In this document: in pieces, positions 50,907-61,146 of the stretch | Layout: every line of letters begins with the position of its first letter | Numbering within the stretch: position 1 is the stretch's first letter | Source: Alloascoidea africana | Lineage: Eukaryota > Ascomycota > Alloascoideomycetes > Alloascoideales > Alloascoideaceae | Direction of reading: 5' to 3' | Assembly: GCA_030581615.1 (NCBI GenBank) | Contig: JAKTTT010000003.1 | Span: forward strand, 124,001 to 188,000 | DNA: 64,000 nucleotides | Program-made: the position numbers and the translations under genes | Notes under the pieces: model-generated | The model's database searches: none | Told to the model about the DNA's origin: nothing | Seen by the model: the letters and a program-made list of their open reading frames with translations, nothing else

Positions 50907-53144
50907 TCATGACCTTCTTCTGTGTTGTGCTAGCCACGTACTGATTTTGCTGTACACGTATTCCAAATTTGTCCGATTTGTACCGTTTATAACGTGGTTA
51001 AAACCGGAGCCTCCATAATATGTGTCAAAGGCTTTAGAAACCTCTGTGCCTTCTGAAAAATCATCACATATTTGCCAAAAGCTACTGCTGCTGGAATCCG
51101 TTGGGCTATCCTTAAGTGTGGAATATCCTATGGATGAGCTTGTACTGTTGACGCAGTTTGCATCTAAAGGTGGATCTGTTGAATCGGAGCGGCGACTTTT
51201 ACTGTGATTCTGACGAGGAGTGTGATAGTGGAATTCGGGAGACTTGTTTAGCAAGATTATGAGCTGTGGTCCGTTCTCCTCCGTCTCCTCAGTGATCATG
51301 AGATCACTAATACTGTCAAACGGATACGAGATCCTGAAAATCATTTGATCGATAACGCTGAAACTGCTGGGGCATTTAAATGCTTGCGCTTGCGACTTTA
51401 TACCGTCTGTGAGCAGATACACCAGTTTCTTTTCCGAGTAGGATACAGCAATGTACAGGCTTGTGTTGTACATCACCTTTAATAACTCTAAATTGTCCTG
51501 CATTGTCCTGGGTATGATGGGAGGGAACAAGGGAGGCCCCGTTAGGCATATTCGTCTCCAGGAGCCAATGCACAGGTTGCCGATTTCGATCGGGATCAAG
51601 TTATCAGAAGCATTGGTGTATGATGATTTTCTTGATTTCGTTGCCAGTGCTCGTGGTCGTGGCGGCGGTTGTGCTCGTACTGGTCCAGGCTCTGGTTCTG
51701 GGTCTGGGTCAGGTTCTGGTGCTTGTGCTGGTGCCTGTGCTTGTGTTGGCACAAAATCAGAAGAAGGAACGGACGCAAATGCATTTGTATTTGTTTGTAA
51801 AGGAGCGTTAGGCAGGTCGAAAAAGCTGGAAAAAGGAGGTTCACTTGTTGGAGACGGGTTTGCAATCGAGTCGTCCAAACCGTTATTGTAACCAAACATG
51901 TTTGCAAGTTGAGAAGATCGTCTTGAGAGGTCCAGAGATATCGGATCATACTGGTTTGGGATGCTGGAAGACCTTGTTGAGTAAGGAAATGCGTAATTGG
52001 GGGATGTTGCGGTTTTGGAAGACGAGACATAATCGGAAGGGGGAAGAGTTTTGGGCAGAATCAGCGAGTCTGTTCGGCAGGATCTCGATCCAGGGAGGTA
52101 TTTGGGATGGTTAAAGGTTACATTTGCGAGTCCACCTGCATAATTTGAAGAGGACGATTCGAAAGTGGATTCGGCAACTCCAACGTTTGTAGCAGCAGCA
52201 GCAGCGGCATATTTGTACCAAGAATCTGTGTTTGGATATTGCAAACTATGAGCAGTCCCAGTGGGAACAGTCATTGGAGACGGGTCCAAAAAGGAGGTTT
52301 GTTGCTGGTATTGGAGTGTGATTTGGTCTACTATGGACTTACCTTTGCTAAACCACATGTTGGGCAGGTCCTCAGGGCTAGCGGCAGGACTAGCGACGAC
52401 AGGGCCCGAACCTGAACCTGAACCTGAACCTGAGCTTGAGCCTGAGCCTGAGCCTGAGCCGGTACCCGTGCCTGTGCCTGAAGGCAGGACTGGAGCGAGG
52501 CCAAGTCCAAGACCAGGGCCTGAACCAGGGCCTGAGACAGAACCATGACTGCTTTCTGAGTAGCTGTGGGATCTCATTGGGAAAGAGGTGTTTCTAGCCC
52601 GTTGATGGCTATCTATGGCAGCCGAGGAGGGCATTGAGTAACGTCCAGCTCTAAGCATGAGTTGTCTCATGTTTGCGATTGCGGCGGGCTCATTTTCGTT
52701 TTCATTGCTGGTGCTGTTGGAGCTGGTTCTTGTGGCACTGACAAGATCCATGGTGCTGGAGATGGAATTGTGTTTCTTTTTTGTACGCGCACGCTGGTTT
52801 TGAAACCATATCTGGATGGAGCGCTCAGGAGTACCTACTGTTTCGCTAATGTTTTTCCTGATGAGTGAAGACGGATTGGGGTTTTTTTGGAATTCGGCTT
52901 GCAGCGTCCGCAGTTGGGCCTCGTTGAATTTTTGGCGCTTGAGGCTCTTCCCCACGGGTCTTTCAGAGGGTCTGGCGATCGACGCTGCGGTGGCCGCGGC
53001 CATGGACGTGGGCGTGGCGGACGACGCGATGAGGGCGGAAGCATAGGAGGAGGAAGTGGTGCCTGGGGAAAGCTTAAGGTGGCTGTTAATTGAGTTTGGC
53101 GCTTTGATGGGCTCCGGGCACGGCAGGATGGAACGTTCTCGCAT
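50907..53144 (-). CDS. Homeobox transcription factor, PHO2/HOY1-like
   Basis: 745 residues from the first ATG ([18 protein letters not shown]). The homeodomain at about 70-130 reads [20 protein letters not shown], then [16 protein letters not shown], with the W-F-x-N-x-R recognition helix intact. Long Ser/Asn/Pro-rich stretches with Gly-Ser, Pro-Glu and Pro-Asp dipeptide runs follow. A conserved C-terminal block ([42 protein letters not shown]) is the one found in fungal Pho2/Hoy1/RfeB-type proteins. Pho2 works with Pho4 and Bas1; Hoy1 drives hyphal growth in Yarrowia. Which role applies is unknown. The frame stays open for 132 codons upstream, rich in Ala-Pro/Ser-Pro repeats, but without an ATG, so I exclude it. 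Confidence 0.82.
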   Translation of the reverse strand: MRERSILPCPEPIKAPNSINSHLKLSPGTTSSSYASALIASSATPTSMAAATAASIARPSERPVGKSLKRQKFNEAQLRTLQAEFQKNPNPSSLIRKNISETVGTPERSIQIWFQNQRARTKKKHNSISSTMDLVSATRTSSNSTSNENENEPAAIANMRQLMLRAGRYSMPSSAAIDSHQRARNTSFPMRSHSYSESSHGSVSGPGSGPGLGLGLAPVLPSGTGTGTGSGSGSGSSSGSGSGSGSGPVVASPAASPEDLPNMWFSKGKSIVDQITLQYQQQTSFLDPSPMTVPTGTAHSLQYPNTDSWYKYAAAAAATNVGVAESTFESSSSNYAGGLANVTFNHPKYLPGSRSCRTDSLILPKTLPPSDYVSSSKTATSPNYAFPYSTRSSSIPNQYDPISLDLSRRSSQLANMFGYNNGLDDSIANPSPTSEPPFSSFFDLPNAPLQTNTNAFASVPSSDFVPTQAQAPAQAPEPDPDPEPEPGPVRAQPPPRPRALATKSRKSSYTNASDNLIPIEIGNLCIGSWRRICLTGPPLFPPIIPRTMQDNLELLKVMYNTSLYIAVSYSEKKLVYLLTDGIKSQAQAFKCPSSFSVIDQMIFRISYPFDSISDLMITEETEENGPQLIILLNKSPEFHYHTPRQNHSKSRRSDSTDPPLDANCVNSTSSSIGYSTLKDSPTDSSSSSFWQICDDFSEGTEVSKAFDTYYGGSGFNHVINGTNRTNLEYVYSKISTWLAQHRRRS

Positions 53145-54935
53145 TAGGTTGGCGGCAGAGGACGGTGTTTGCGGATGGAGGTGCTTTTCAGGGGCCAGTG
53201 CCGGAGGTACTGGTGCTGGTGCTGGTGCTGGTGCTGGTGTTGGTGATAAAGATGGAGATAAAGATGGAGATGGAGATGGAGATGGGGCGGGAGCTGGCCT
53301 GGCGGTGAGGACGGTGACAGGCACGGGCACGAGCACCAGCGCCAGTAGGGACCACCACCAGCCGCCGGACCTGGCTGGCGCTGCACGCCGGCCGGCCTCG
53401 TATCTGGCGGGCCTCTGCTGGCGGCTCTGGCGCCCTGGGCTGGCGCCCTGGGCTGGGGTCTTGGGCTGGGGTCTTGGCCCAGCTCGGGACGGCCGTGGTG
53501 GAGCGGGAGCGCCAGCTGGGCATGGCCGAGCAGCCTTCAACAGGCTTCAACAGGCCTCAACATGCCCCAGCAGCCCTCGCCAGCCCTCGCCAGCCCTCGC
53601 CAGCCAGCGGTTCTGGTCAGTGCTCACCACCCCGGCACAGACCGCCTGGCGATCTAGAACCCCCCGGCCGCTTTCGCTTTTTGCTGGCGCGTGGGCAAAG
53701 GCCGGGCGAGGCCAGCAAGCCCAGAAATCAAGGTTCGCCGCTGGGCTGTTTCTGAGCGGTTACTGCCGTGGCATGCTTGTTTCCGGCTCGACCATCCTCT
53801 CTTGTCTCGTGTTTACCGGCCCGCGGGGGACTTGTCCTGTCCTTCACGATTATCATTCCAGAACAGAGAACCGACTGCAATTTACTCGGACAATACGTCT
53901 CGTCGATCCAGCGCCAATTGTACTGGACAATTATTCGGCCCCAACCTCGTCTCTGGCCTTTGAACCCCTGGAACCATTGATCCGCTGACTACTATCTACT
54001 CTCAGCTCTCAGCTCTCAGCTCAGCTCTCAGTTCTCAGTTCTCAACTCTACGCTATTCTGTCCGCTCGCCGTTGCTGTTGCTGTTGCTGTTGCTCTCACT
54101 CCCCCTCAAGCAAAAGCAAAAGCAAAAGCCAAAAAAAAAACTAGCAGTTAGCAAGCTCCATCGCCAATGGCTGATGCTTCTCACCAGCCCTCCACTACTC
54201 CTCTCAAAGTCTAGAAACATCAGTGAATCCACCCCACACTCCCCTTCCATCGTCATCTTCATCCTCATGTAGTACTGGTTTTTAACTCCTCCTCCTCCTC
54301 CTCCTCCTCCTCCTGTAGCTTCTCCTGTAGCTTCTCCTCCTTGTTTAAACAATCTTAAAACTAAAAAAGAAACAAAAAATGATTCCCCGCCGTTGTATTG
54401 TTACCGTATCACGACCATCATCACCTCCGAATTTACATCCATCGGCATTTGTGAATTTGCGCTATGAATGGGACCTTGACACATACATACATTATCAATC
54501 GTTTCGTACCGCCAGGCACTGTAACAATTGTTTAGTACCGCTGCTTTTTCAAATCGTACAAACAAAAGCCAAAAGAAAATCCCAGCCAACCAGCTACCTG
54601 TTCTCGTGTCTCCAAAACAGTAATACACATATGACACAATCTTCGTTGCTTTTTCTCAGCTTTGACTGGCAGTTTTTTCATGCTCATTTACTTCTCCTCC
54701 TTTTTTTAGTTCCCATTAAACTTTTCGGCCTTTTCTTTTTTTAGGTTCTCTGCACCCGTACATACAAAAAGTTTGTCCTCTGACATCTGGAGGTTACCCG
54801 GAGCAAACCTAAATGCGATCCAGTCCGGGTTAACGGGCCCACAAATGATGATGATGATGAAAAAAAAAAAAAAGAAGCCAACTAGCTGCAAACTGCAAAC
54901 TGCAAACTCCAAAAACAGATAGATAGGACTCAACA
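53145..54935. promoter_or_regulatory. Divergent promoter between homeobox gene and HBS1, microsatellite-rich
   Basis: 1.8 kb. It has hexanucleotide GGTGCT and GGAGAT runs (53205-53285), three and a half copies of the decamer CAGCCCTCGC (53571-53605), CAGCTCT repeats (54003-54040), GCTGTT repeats (54070-54095) and CTC runs (54282-54345). It also holds a Rap1-like site at 54752. Several long frames on the plus strand here (up to 310 codons) are products of GC-rich repeats. A 121-codon ATG frame at 54379-54744 has no recognised features. Confidence 0.5.
54752..54764 (+). promoter_or_regulatory. Rap1-like site upstream of HBS1
   Basis: GCACCCGTACATA, one mismatch (first base) to the Rap1 consensus, 172-184 bp upstream of the HBS1 ATG. 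Confidence 0.45.
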
Positions 54936-56768
54936 ATGTCAAACAAAAAATTTGACGATGACGATCTGATAGATTACGAGGAATACGATTCTAATGATGA
55001 TGATGAGGACTACGAAGAAGAAATCACAGAAGAAGAACAGCGGCAGATCGTAGAACTGAGCAAAACTGTCAAGGCCCAACTTCATGATAAACAATACACC
55101 GGTTTTACAGAAAAAGATATCAAAGATTCACTTTGGTATAACTATTTAGATATCGGTAAAACGGTTAAAGAGTTGAAACAAAAGTTTCCGAGAAAACCAA
55201 TTAAAAAAACCCCAAATTCTAACTCCAAAAGTTCAACCCCGAGACAAACTTTTTCGCCTCTGACATCAACGTCAAGCTCTACTGCAAACAGCTCGAAAGG
55301 CGGCAGCCCCCGAATATCGGAAAAGAAACTGGTACAAAACTTGGAGAAAAGCGTTTCCTCATTAAAACTCGATGGCTCATCGACTCCAACGCGCCCTCGA
55401 AACCCGGTGGATCTAGCACTCGAGCTCACGAAACGAACCAAAAAATCAAACGTTAGCTTTGTTGTTATTGGCCATGTGGACGCCGGGAAGAGCACACTGA
55501 TGGGAAGACTGCTATACGATGTTGGTGCAGTGGATGAAAACACAGTCCAAAAACTACGTAGGGAGAGTGAAAAAATCGGAAAGTCTTCATTTGCACTTGC
55601 TTGGGTTTTGGATCAAACACAGGAGGAGAGAAACAGAGGTGTGACAATTGACATCTGCATTAGTTCTTTCGAAACGGCAAAAAACAGATTCACCATTGTG
55701 GATGCACCGGGCCATCGTGATTTCATCCCAAATATGATTGCAGGTGCCGCTCAAGCAGATACCGCATTACTGGTAATTGACTCTTTACCCAATGCATTTG
55801 AATCCGGGTTTGATCTTGACGGACAGACTAAAGAACATACAATTCTCGTGCGAAGTCTAGGAGTTCAAAAACTCGTTGTTGCAATCAACAAGATGGACGC
55901 AATGAATTGGTCCAAGGAACGCTATGACGAAATCAAGGTCAAAATGGGCGAGTTTGCCCGACAAATTGGCTTTACCCAAGACCAAGTCGAGTTTGTACCC
56001 TGTAGTGGACTTTCCGGTGGCAACGTGGTGAAGAAGTTGACACCCGATTCCGATTCCGGGTCTGGGTCTGGGTCTGGGTCTGGATTCTCATGGTACAAGG
56101 GGAAAACTGTTCTTGAGTACCTATCGCATACAAACAGTGACAAGGAGGAAGAATTGGGGAAAGCGTTTATCATGTCAATTAACGATATACGAACAACGGA
56201 GCACCCGCCCGTAACCTATATCAGCGGTCGTGTTGATACTGGGTCCGTTCAAATCGGTGAAACTGTTGTGATCTCTCCATCAGATATTGCATGTGTGGTC
56301 AGCTCGATCAAAATTGATCAACATTACCAGAAAGTGGCTGTTGCCGGTGATCAAATCAGCTTGGCGCTTAAAGATTTTGAAGAAGATGGTAACGACGTGG
56401 TTGTTGGAGATGTGGTTTCAGGAACAGATGCCACTATTCAAACCGTTAAAAAATTCAAAAGTCGGATAATTGTGTTTAGTACAACGCGACCACTTTTGGT
56501 TGGAACACCTCTGATTTTACACAGGGGTAGAATGAATCAACCTGCAAAAATCACAAAAATTGTGGCTCTTCTCAACAAGGCCGATGGATCCGTTTTGAAA
56601 AAAAAACCGCGGCATTTGGGATCGGACCAATCGGCAATTGTTGAGATATCACTGGATGATAGACCTCTTCCTTTACAATTGTACAAGGATAATCGGATTC
56701 TTGGTAAAATTGTTTTAAGAAGAGAAGGACGAACTGTTGCTGCTGGTGTGGTTGACGAGTTGCTTTAA
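54936..56768 (+). CDS. HBS1: Ribosome-rescue GTPase Hbs1 (eRF3/eEF1A-like)
   Basis: 610 residues. The acidic N-terminal HBS1 domain (DDDDLIDYEEYDSNDDDEDY, then KDIKDSLWYNYLDIGKTVKEL) precedes a disordered linker and a translational GTPase core. The core shows G1 GHVDAGKST at about 177, G2-region RNRGVTID, G3 DAPGHRDF and G4 NKMD. Domains II and III follow, ending RTVAAGVVDELL. A Ser-Gly dipeptide run (about 370-380) is inserted before WYKGKTVLEYL. Hbs1 with Dom34 releases stalled ribosomes and starts no-go and non-stop decay. In several yeasts the Ski7 isoform comes from alternative splicing of this gene; I see no clear intron here. The start ATG at 54936 follows an AT-rich leader. Confidence 0.95.
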   Translation: MSNKKFDDDDLIDYEEYDSNDDDEDYEEEITEEEQRQIVELSKTVKAQLHDKQYTGFTEKDIKDSLWYNYLDIGKTVKELKQKFPRKPIKKTPNSNSKSSTPRQTFSPLTSTSSSTANSSKGGSPRISEKKLVQNLEKSVSSLKLDGSSTPTRPRNPVDLALELTKRTKKSNVSFVVIGHVDAGKSTLMGRLLYDVGAVDENTVQKLRRESEKIGKSSFALAWVLDQTQEERNRGVTIDICISSFETAKNRFTIVDAPGHRDFIPNMIAGAAQADTALLVIDSLPNAFESGFDLDGQTKEHTILVRSLGVQKLVVAINKMDAMNWSKERYDEIKVKMGEFARQIGFTQDQVEFVPCSGLSGGNVVKKLTPDSDSGSGSGSGSGFSWYKGKTVLEYLSHTNSDKEEELGKAFIMSINDIRTTEHPPVTYISGRVDTGSVQIGETVVISPSDIACVVSSIKIDQHYQKVAVAGDQISLALKDFEEDGNDVVVGDVVSGTDATIQTVKKFKSRIIVFSTTRPLLVGTPLILHRGRMNQPAKITKIVALLNKADGSVLKKKPRHLGSDQSAIVEISLDDRPLPLQLYKDNRILGKIVLRREGRTVAAGVVDELL

Positions 56769-57100
56769 ATTTTGCAACAAATACGAATAACATGTTTTGG
56801 TTTTATTTTGTACGAGTTGGTTTTTTTTTGTTTTTTTTTTATTCAAGAGAAGGTGCACCTGATAGGGAAGATATAAACTGGATCATGATGATTTTTTTTT
56901 TGCATTTTTATTGTTCATTATTTATTTGTTCATTTTATGTTCCATCTGTGTTTGTTTCTCTCCTGTACATCTAATCATTGTTCTACTTTTTTTTTTATAG
57001 CCCATTACTCCTCCTCCGCATACCTAAAGAGATCTAGTGGTATTATACACTTTTTTTTTTGTTTTTTGTTTTCTCCTCTATCCCAATAAATTCCAATACA
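56769..57100. terminator. Convergent 3' region between HBS1 and PAN6
   Basis: 332 bp with six or more T-tracts of 8-10 and AATAAA-like words (CCAATAAATTCC), consistent with back-to-back poly(A) sites. No gene seen. Confidence 0.5.
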
Positions 57101-58155
57101 TCAATCCAAAATTATATTGTCGATGAGACGAGTCTCACTACCGGTCGATGAAGGCACTCGGATGGCTGCACTTAAAATGGCCCCTTGATCAGGTACAACC
57201 GTTTCAAGCTCTTGAAGTGTATCCTTATCGGAAACTGCAATGTATTCCACTTTCATTCTCAGTCCCGCGTGGCCCGATTCTTTTAAATACGGTGAAAGCA
57301 CACTGGTTACCGCTTTGACAATCTCCGATCTGTCAACTGCCTTAGCACCAACCGCCTTGCCCTTCACGTAGATGTCCCCACCGGCTGAAAGAGCACTGTA
57401 GAAAATACTAGACTCGTGCTTAACACCCTCGGAAAGATAAGCATTTCGCGAACTAAGGGCCAGTCCGTCTTCCTCTCGCACAGTAGGCATGACCCGGATC
57501 GTGGTCGGTATCAAAAGGTCCTTCACGAGCCTTTTCACAACAACCGACTGTTGAACGTCTTTTTGTCCAAAATAGGCCCGCTCGGGCGTCACCACGTTCA
57601 GCAGCTTTGTCACAACAGTGGCTACTCCTCGAAAGAACTGTGGGCGAATGGCTCCTTCCAACTGTTCACTAAGGCCCGAAACAACCACAAACGCACCGAT
57701 CTGCTTCTTCAAATCTAGTGGGATCCCCGATGGATACATTTCGGAAACAATGGGGTTGAAAACAGCGTCCACTGTTCTTATATCCCCATCAGTATTCTTG
57801 AACACCAAAGACGTTAACTGTTCAAGATCCCCGTTAATGTCTCGGGGATAAGAATCCAAATCCTCAGTAGGTGCAAACTGCGCGGGATTAACAAAAATCG
57901 AAACAACAGTTTTATCATTCTCTTCCAAGGACTTTTGTACTTTAGAAAATGTAGGTAAACCCAGTTAGAAAGTTATAAAATAAACACACCAGAAACAAAA
58001 ACGTGAAAAATGGAGGCGAACTCACCTAGTGATAAATGTCCATTGTGTAAGGCACCCATGGTGGGTACCAACCCAACTGTCTTTCCCGAGATCAGCTGTG
58101 CTAGGCGCCACTGTCGAATAGCCTCAACCGTTCGGAATACTTTAGGACCGCTCAT
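57101..58155 (-). CDS. PAN6: Pantothenate synthetase, two exons
   Basis: Exons are 58026-58155 and 57101-57939, giving 322 aa. The joined chain shows the PanC signatures [38 protein letters not shown] and then [36 protein letters not shown] and LSSRNAYLS. The enzyme condenses pantoate and beta-alanine with ATP, the last step to vitamin B5, feeding coenzyme A. The intron at 57940-58025 begins GTGAGT, has TTCTAAC, and ends TCTAAAG, an AAG acceptor that is the only one keeping HLSL-VQKSL in frame. I start at [10 protein letters not shown] (58155); the three codons upstream open at TTG. Length is normal for fungi. Confidence 0.95.
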
Positions 58156-58859
58156 TATTAATGACAAAAAAGGCTACAGAAAAAGAAGACTGGAGTGGGA
58201 AATCCAATGGTCAAAATGCAACTAAAGCGAAAAACAAACCGATTTTTCACCTTTTTGGTCTCCTTGTGTGGGGGAAAAGCCCGCTTTTCCTTTTGATCCG
58301 AGCAGCACGTGATGACCGTTAGGGAAAGAGAATTCAATGGTAGGGTAACTCTGTCCAATGTCTCAGACATTTTGCAGCGAGGATGAACTTAACGAAACCC
58401 AGTGGAAAATGTGGAAAGAACAGGCAAGATTTGCCCATGTTGGGCTTTAAATTTAGTGTGATGTGATAGACAAGTAAATGCTCTAGACGGTGTATAAGAT
58501 AAAAGTCCAGGAAAAAGAATCCAAGTTATCATCTTTCTGTTTTACTTATATCAAAACTAGACGAGTGACTCTTTCACCTCAAAACCACAATATCAAGATA
58601 CAACTTCTTGCACAAGTATCTATTACATTTCTGCCAGTAACTTCAGTCATAGCAGTATAGTTTTTCATTTCTGGAGTTTTCATCACCATACTATGGTTAC
58701 TCATGTGTGGGCATATGGGTGTTTCAATAAACACAAAAAATGTAGGGTGTGTGGACACGTTGGCATGACAACAGAAAACACGTAAAGCATAAACACAAAC
58801 ACTCCATATCTCTCACTTTCCCTTTTTCCACTACATCCTCCTATTGACAATTCCATTTA
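58156..58859. promoter_or_regulatory. Divergent PAN6-NDC80 promoter
   Basis: 704 bp between outward-facing starts. It contains CACGTGA (58306-58312) followed after 7 bp by TAGGG (58320-58324), similar to the ribosomal protein promoter module. Two forkhead-like ATAAACAC words near 58728 and 58790 lie on the NDC80 side, which would suit a mitotic gene. These are motif observations only. Confidence 0.45.
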
Positions 58860-60926
58860 ATGCAACAGGATCAATACACAAACTATAGAAGGGGCAGAGT
58901 AGACCCGCTCTCGCAGATTGACCCCCAGACCCTAAACATGACTCACATACCACCGCCCTCCTCAGTCTCCAAACGTCCTAATCCGCGATCATCTATGGCA
59001 ATGGGTGCGGGATACGGTCATTCTGATAGACTCTCCATGATTGGAAGCAAGCGACTGAGTGGAATCCCGCCCCCTCCTCCTTCTTCAGCTATGAAACGGA
59101 CAGCTTATATGGTACAGGATGCAATGGTTCGACAGAGTGTAACGAGAAATAACACACGAAAAAGTTTTGTACCAACACAACAGCAACAGTTGCAGTCACA
59201 GTTTCAACAACAGATGGTCAAACATGGAGCAAGGCAATCATCTTTTGGAATTGGCGGTGGTGGTGGTAGCGGTGGTCTTGGCCTCAATTCTTCTGGCGGC
59301 TCACAGGGTAAAGATCCTCGAAGACTACGGGACAAATCAGTTCAAGCCACGATGCAAGAAGAGATATCCGAATACCTGGCAGTAAACAAGTTTGAAATGG
59401 AAATGAACTATCCTCTGACGCAAAAGACGTTGAAATCACCTACACAGAAAGATTTCGTGATGATATTCAAATGGTTATACAAACGACTGGATCCAGGTTA
59501 CAATTTCACAAAAAGCTTTGAGCAAGAGGTATATTTCTTGCTTAAAACTATCAACTACCCTTACCTCGAAACCGTAAACAAGTCGCAAATTTCCGCAGCT
59601 GGTGGTCCCAATTGGTACATCTTTTTGGGTATGCTCCATTGGCTTGTTCAGTTGAACGCGTCTTTGGAGAATTACGATAAACTCGAGTCTGAAAGCATAG
59701 CAGAATCCACAGAGTCTTATCTCGATTCAATTCATCTTCAGTACCTTTTAAAAACGTATAGGGCTTTTTTGTTAGGAGAAGAGGAATTCTCAGAATATTT
59801 GGCGGAGCTGGAAGACCAGATTGCAGATCAGGATCAGGAGAAAATAGAATCAATTGCCGCATTGGAGGCAGAACACGAACAATTACAGAGAAGATATGCA
59901 GAGCTTGCAAAAGATGTTGATCTGTTGGGCAACATTGAACAAAAGGGTAAAGTTCTTGATAACGATTTGATGAAGTTCAAAGTATTCATCGAAACCATGG
60001 AAAACAGAAAGAAGAAATGGTCTATTATTCTGGATAAGATAAACGATGAACTTTGTGCTTCTGCTTTGGAAATGAAGAGTGTTCAAGATGAGAAGAAAAA
60101 ATTGGAGACCCAAATATCGGCACAGGGCCTTACTCCTGCTGATATTGATAGAATCAACACAGAAAGAGACAATTTGTCAAAGTCACTCGACTCTATTTCC
60201 CAAAAGATTGATGAGATGTCAAAACTCGTTAATGAAAAAGATACAGCCGCTCAAAAAGCCCTGTACTCGTTGGAGGTTTCTATCCAAGCCTATAACAATA
60301 CATGCTACAAGATTGGCGTTATTCCGTCCACATCACGAAACTGCCCAGAGAATATGAATTTTGAAGTGAGCCTCAATGCGCCGCTATCAGAGGAAAACTT
60401 GGGGGCAAGACCCGCTGCTTTATTAGGTGGATTGGATCTCCGACATACTACAAAGTCCGCGCTTCAAAAACTGCGAGCAGACATTAGTGGGCGTACTCAT
60501 CGAATTCAAGATGAGAGCATAAAACTTCAGGAAGCACTAGATCTTCTAAATGAAGAGATCAGTTATAAGAATGAGGAAGTTGAAACACTTGAAGCGAAGT
60601 TATCTGCAAGCAAGATTGCCTATGATGAACTATATGAGACAATGACATCAGATGCAAGCTCATCGCATGCTGAAATAGAAAAATTGGAAAGAGAGCTACA
60701 AGCGATGCAATTGAACAATAAGCAAGGCATATTGCAACTTGACCAACGATGCCAATCTATCACAATTGAATTGGATCAGGTAAAGCGTGCTATACAAGAG
60801 GCTAGAGAGTCAATGCATGCAGAAGTTGAGAAAATGATTGAAACCATTATTACTTTTAAACTGCATGTCCAGGAAACGCTCGAGGATTACGAATCGTTTG
60901 TAGTTGAAGAGATGAACCATGAATGA
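58860..60926 (+). CDS. NDC80: Outer kinetochore protein Ndc80/Hec1
   Basis: 688 residues. A basic, Ser/Pro-rich N-terminal tail of about 155 residues carries Aurora-type sites (for example KRLSG, RKSFV). A calponin-homology domain follows at about 160-290 (DPRRLRDKSVQATMQEEISEYL, KDFVMIFKWLYKRLDPGYNF, EVYFLLKTINYPYL, GGPNWYIFLGMLHWLVQL). A long coiled coil of about 370 residues runs to the C-terminus. This is the Ndc80 layout and length (Saccharomyces 691 aa). It binds microtubules as a heterodimer with Nuf2 and joins Spc24-Spc25 at the kinetochore. The tail has an extra Gly-rich and Gln-rich insert (about 100-150). Start: ATG at 58860. Confidence 0.96.
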   Translation: MQQDQYTNYRRGRVDPLSQIDPQTLNMTHIPPPSSVSKRPNPRSSMAMGAGYGHSDRLSMIGSKRLSGIPPPPPSSAMKRTAYMVQDAMVRQSVTRNNTRKSFVPTQQQQLQSQFQQQMVKHGARQSSFGIGGGGGSGGLGLNSSGGSQGKDPRRLRDKSVQATMQEEISEYLAVNKFEMEMNYPLTQKTLKSPTQKDFVMIFKWLYKRLDPGYNFTKSFEQEVYFLLKTINYPYLETVNKSQISAAGGPNWYIFLGMLHWLVQLNASLENYDKLESESIAESTESYLDSIHLQYLLKTYRAFLLGEEEFSEYLAELEDQIADQDQEKIESIAALEAEHEQLQRRYAELAKDVDLLGNIEQKGKVLDNDLMKFKVFIETMENRKKKWSIILDKINDELCASALEMKSVQDEKKKLETQISAQGLTPADIDRINTERDNLSKSLDSISQKIDEMSKLVNEKDTAAQKALYSLEVSIQAYNNTCYKIGVIPSTSRNCPENMNFEVSLNAPLSEENLGARPAALLGGLDLRHTTKSALQKLRADISGRTHRIQDESIKLQEALDLLNEEISYKNEEVETLEAKLSASKIAYDELYETMTSDASSSHAEIEKLERELQAMQLNNKQGILQLDQRCQSITIELDQVKRAIQEARESMHAEVEKMIETIITFKLHVQETLEDYESFVVEEMNHE

Positions 60927-61146
60927 AAGATTTGTTAAATGTTTTTATTGCTTTTATTTTTGATGTACTTTATTTAGGTTCTTAATGGCATGTATCTTTA
61001 GGCGTATTTGTTCAATTATGGGAGACTAAATACAATTTGGAGGAGAACCCTCGGAAACCAAGCACAAGTTTGTGAAATGTGTTTATAATACAGCGCAAAA
61101 TGCTTTCTCTTTTTTTTATATACAACATGCAATGGAAAACAACATA
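60927..61146. terminator. Convergent 3' region between NDC80 and ATP12
   Basis: 220 bp, AT-rich; no gene seen. Confidence 0.4.

Noticed and set aside
53056-53988. 310-codon plus-strand open frame over the homeobox gene start
   Set aside because: It is antisense to the homeobox coding region and to GC-rich repeats (Gly-Ala runs); no family features.
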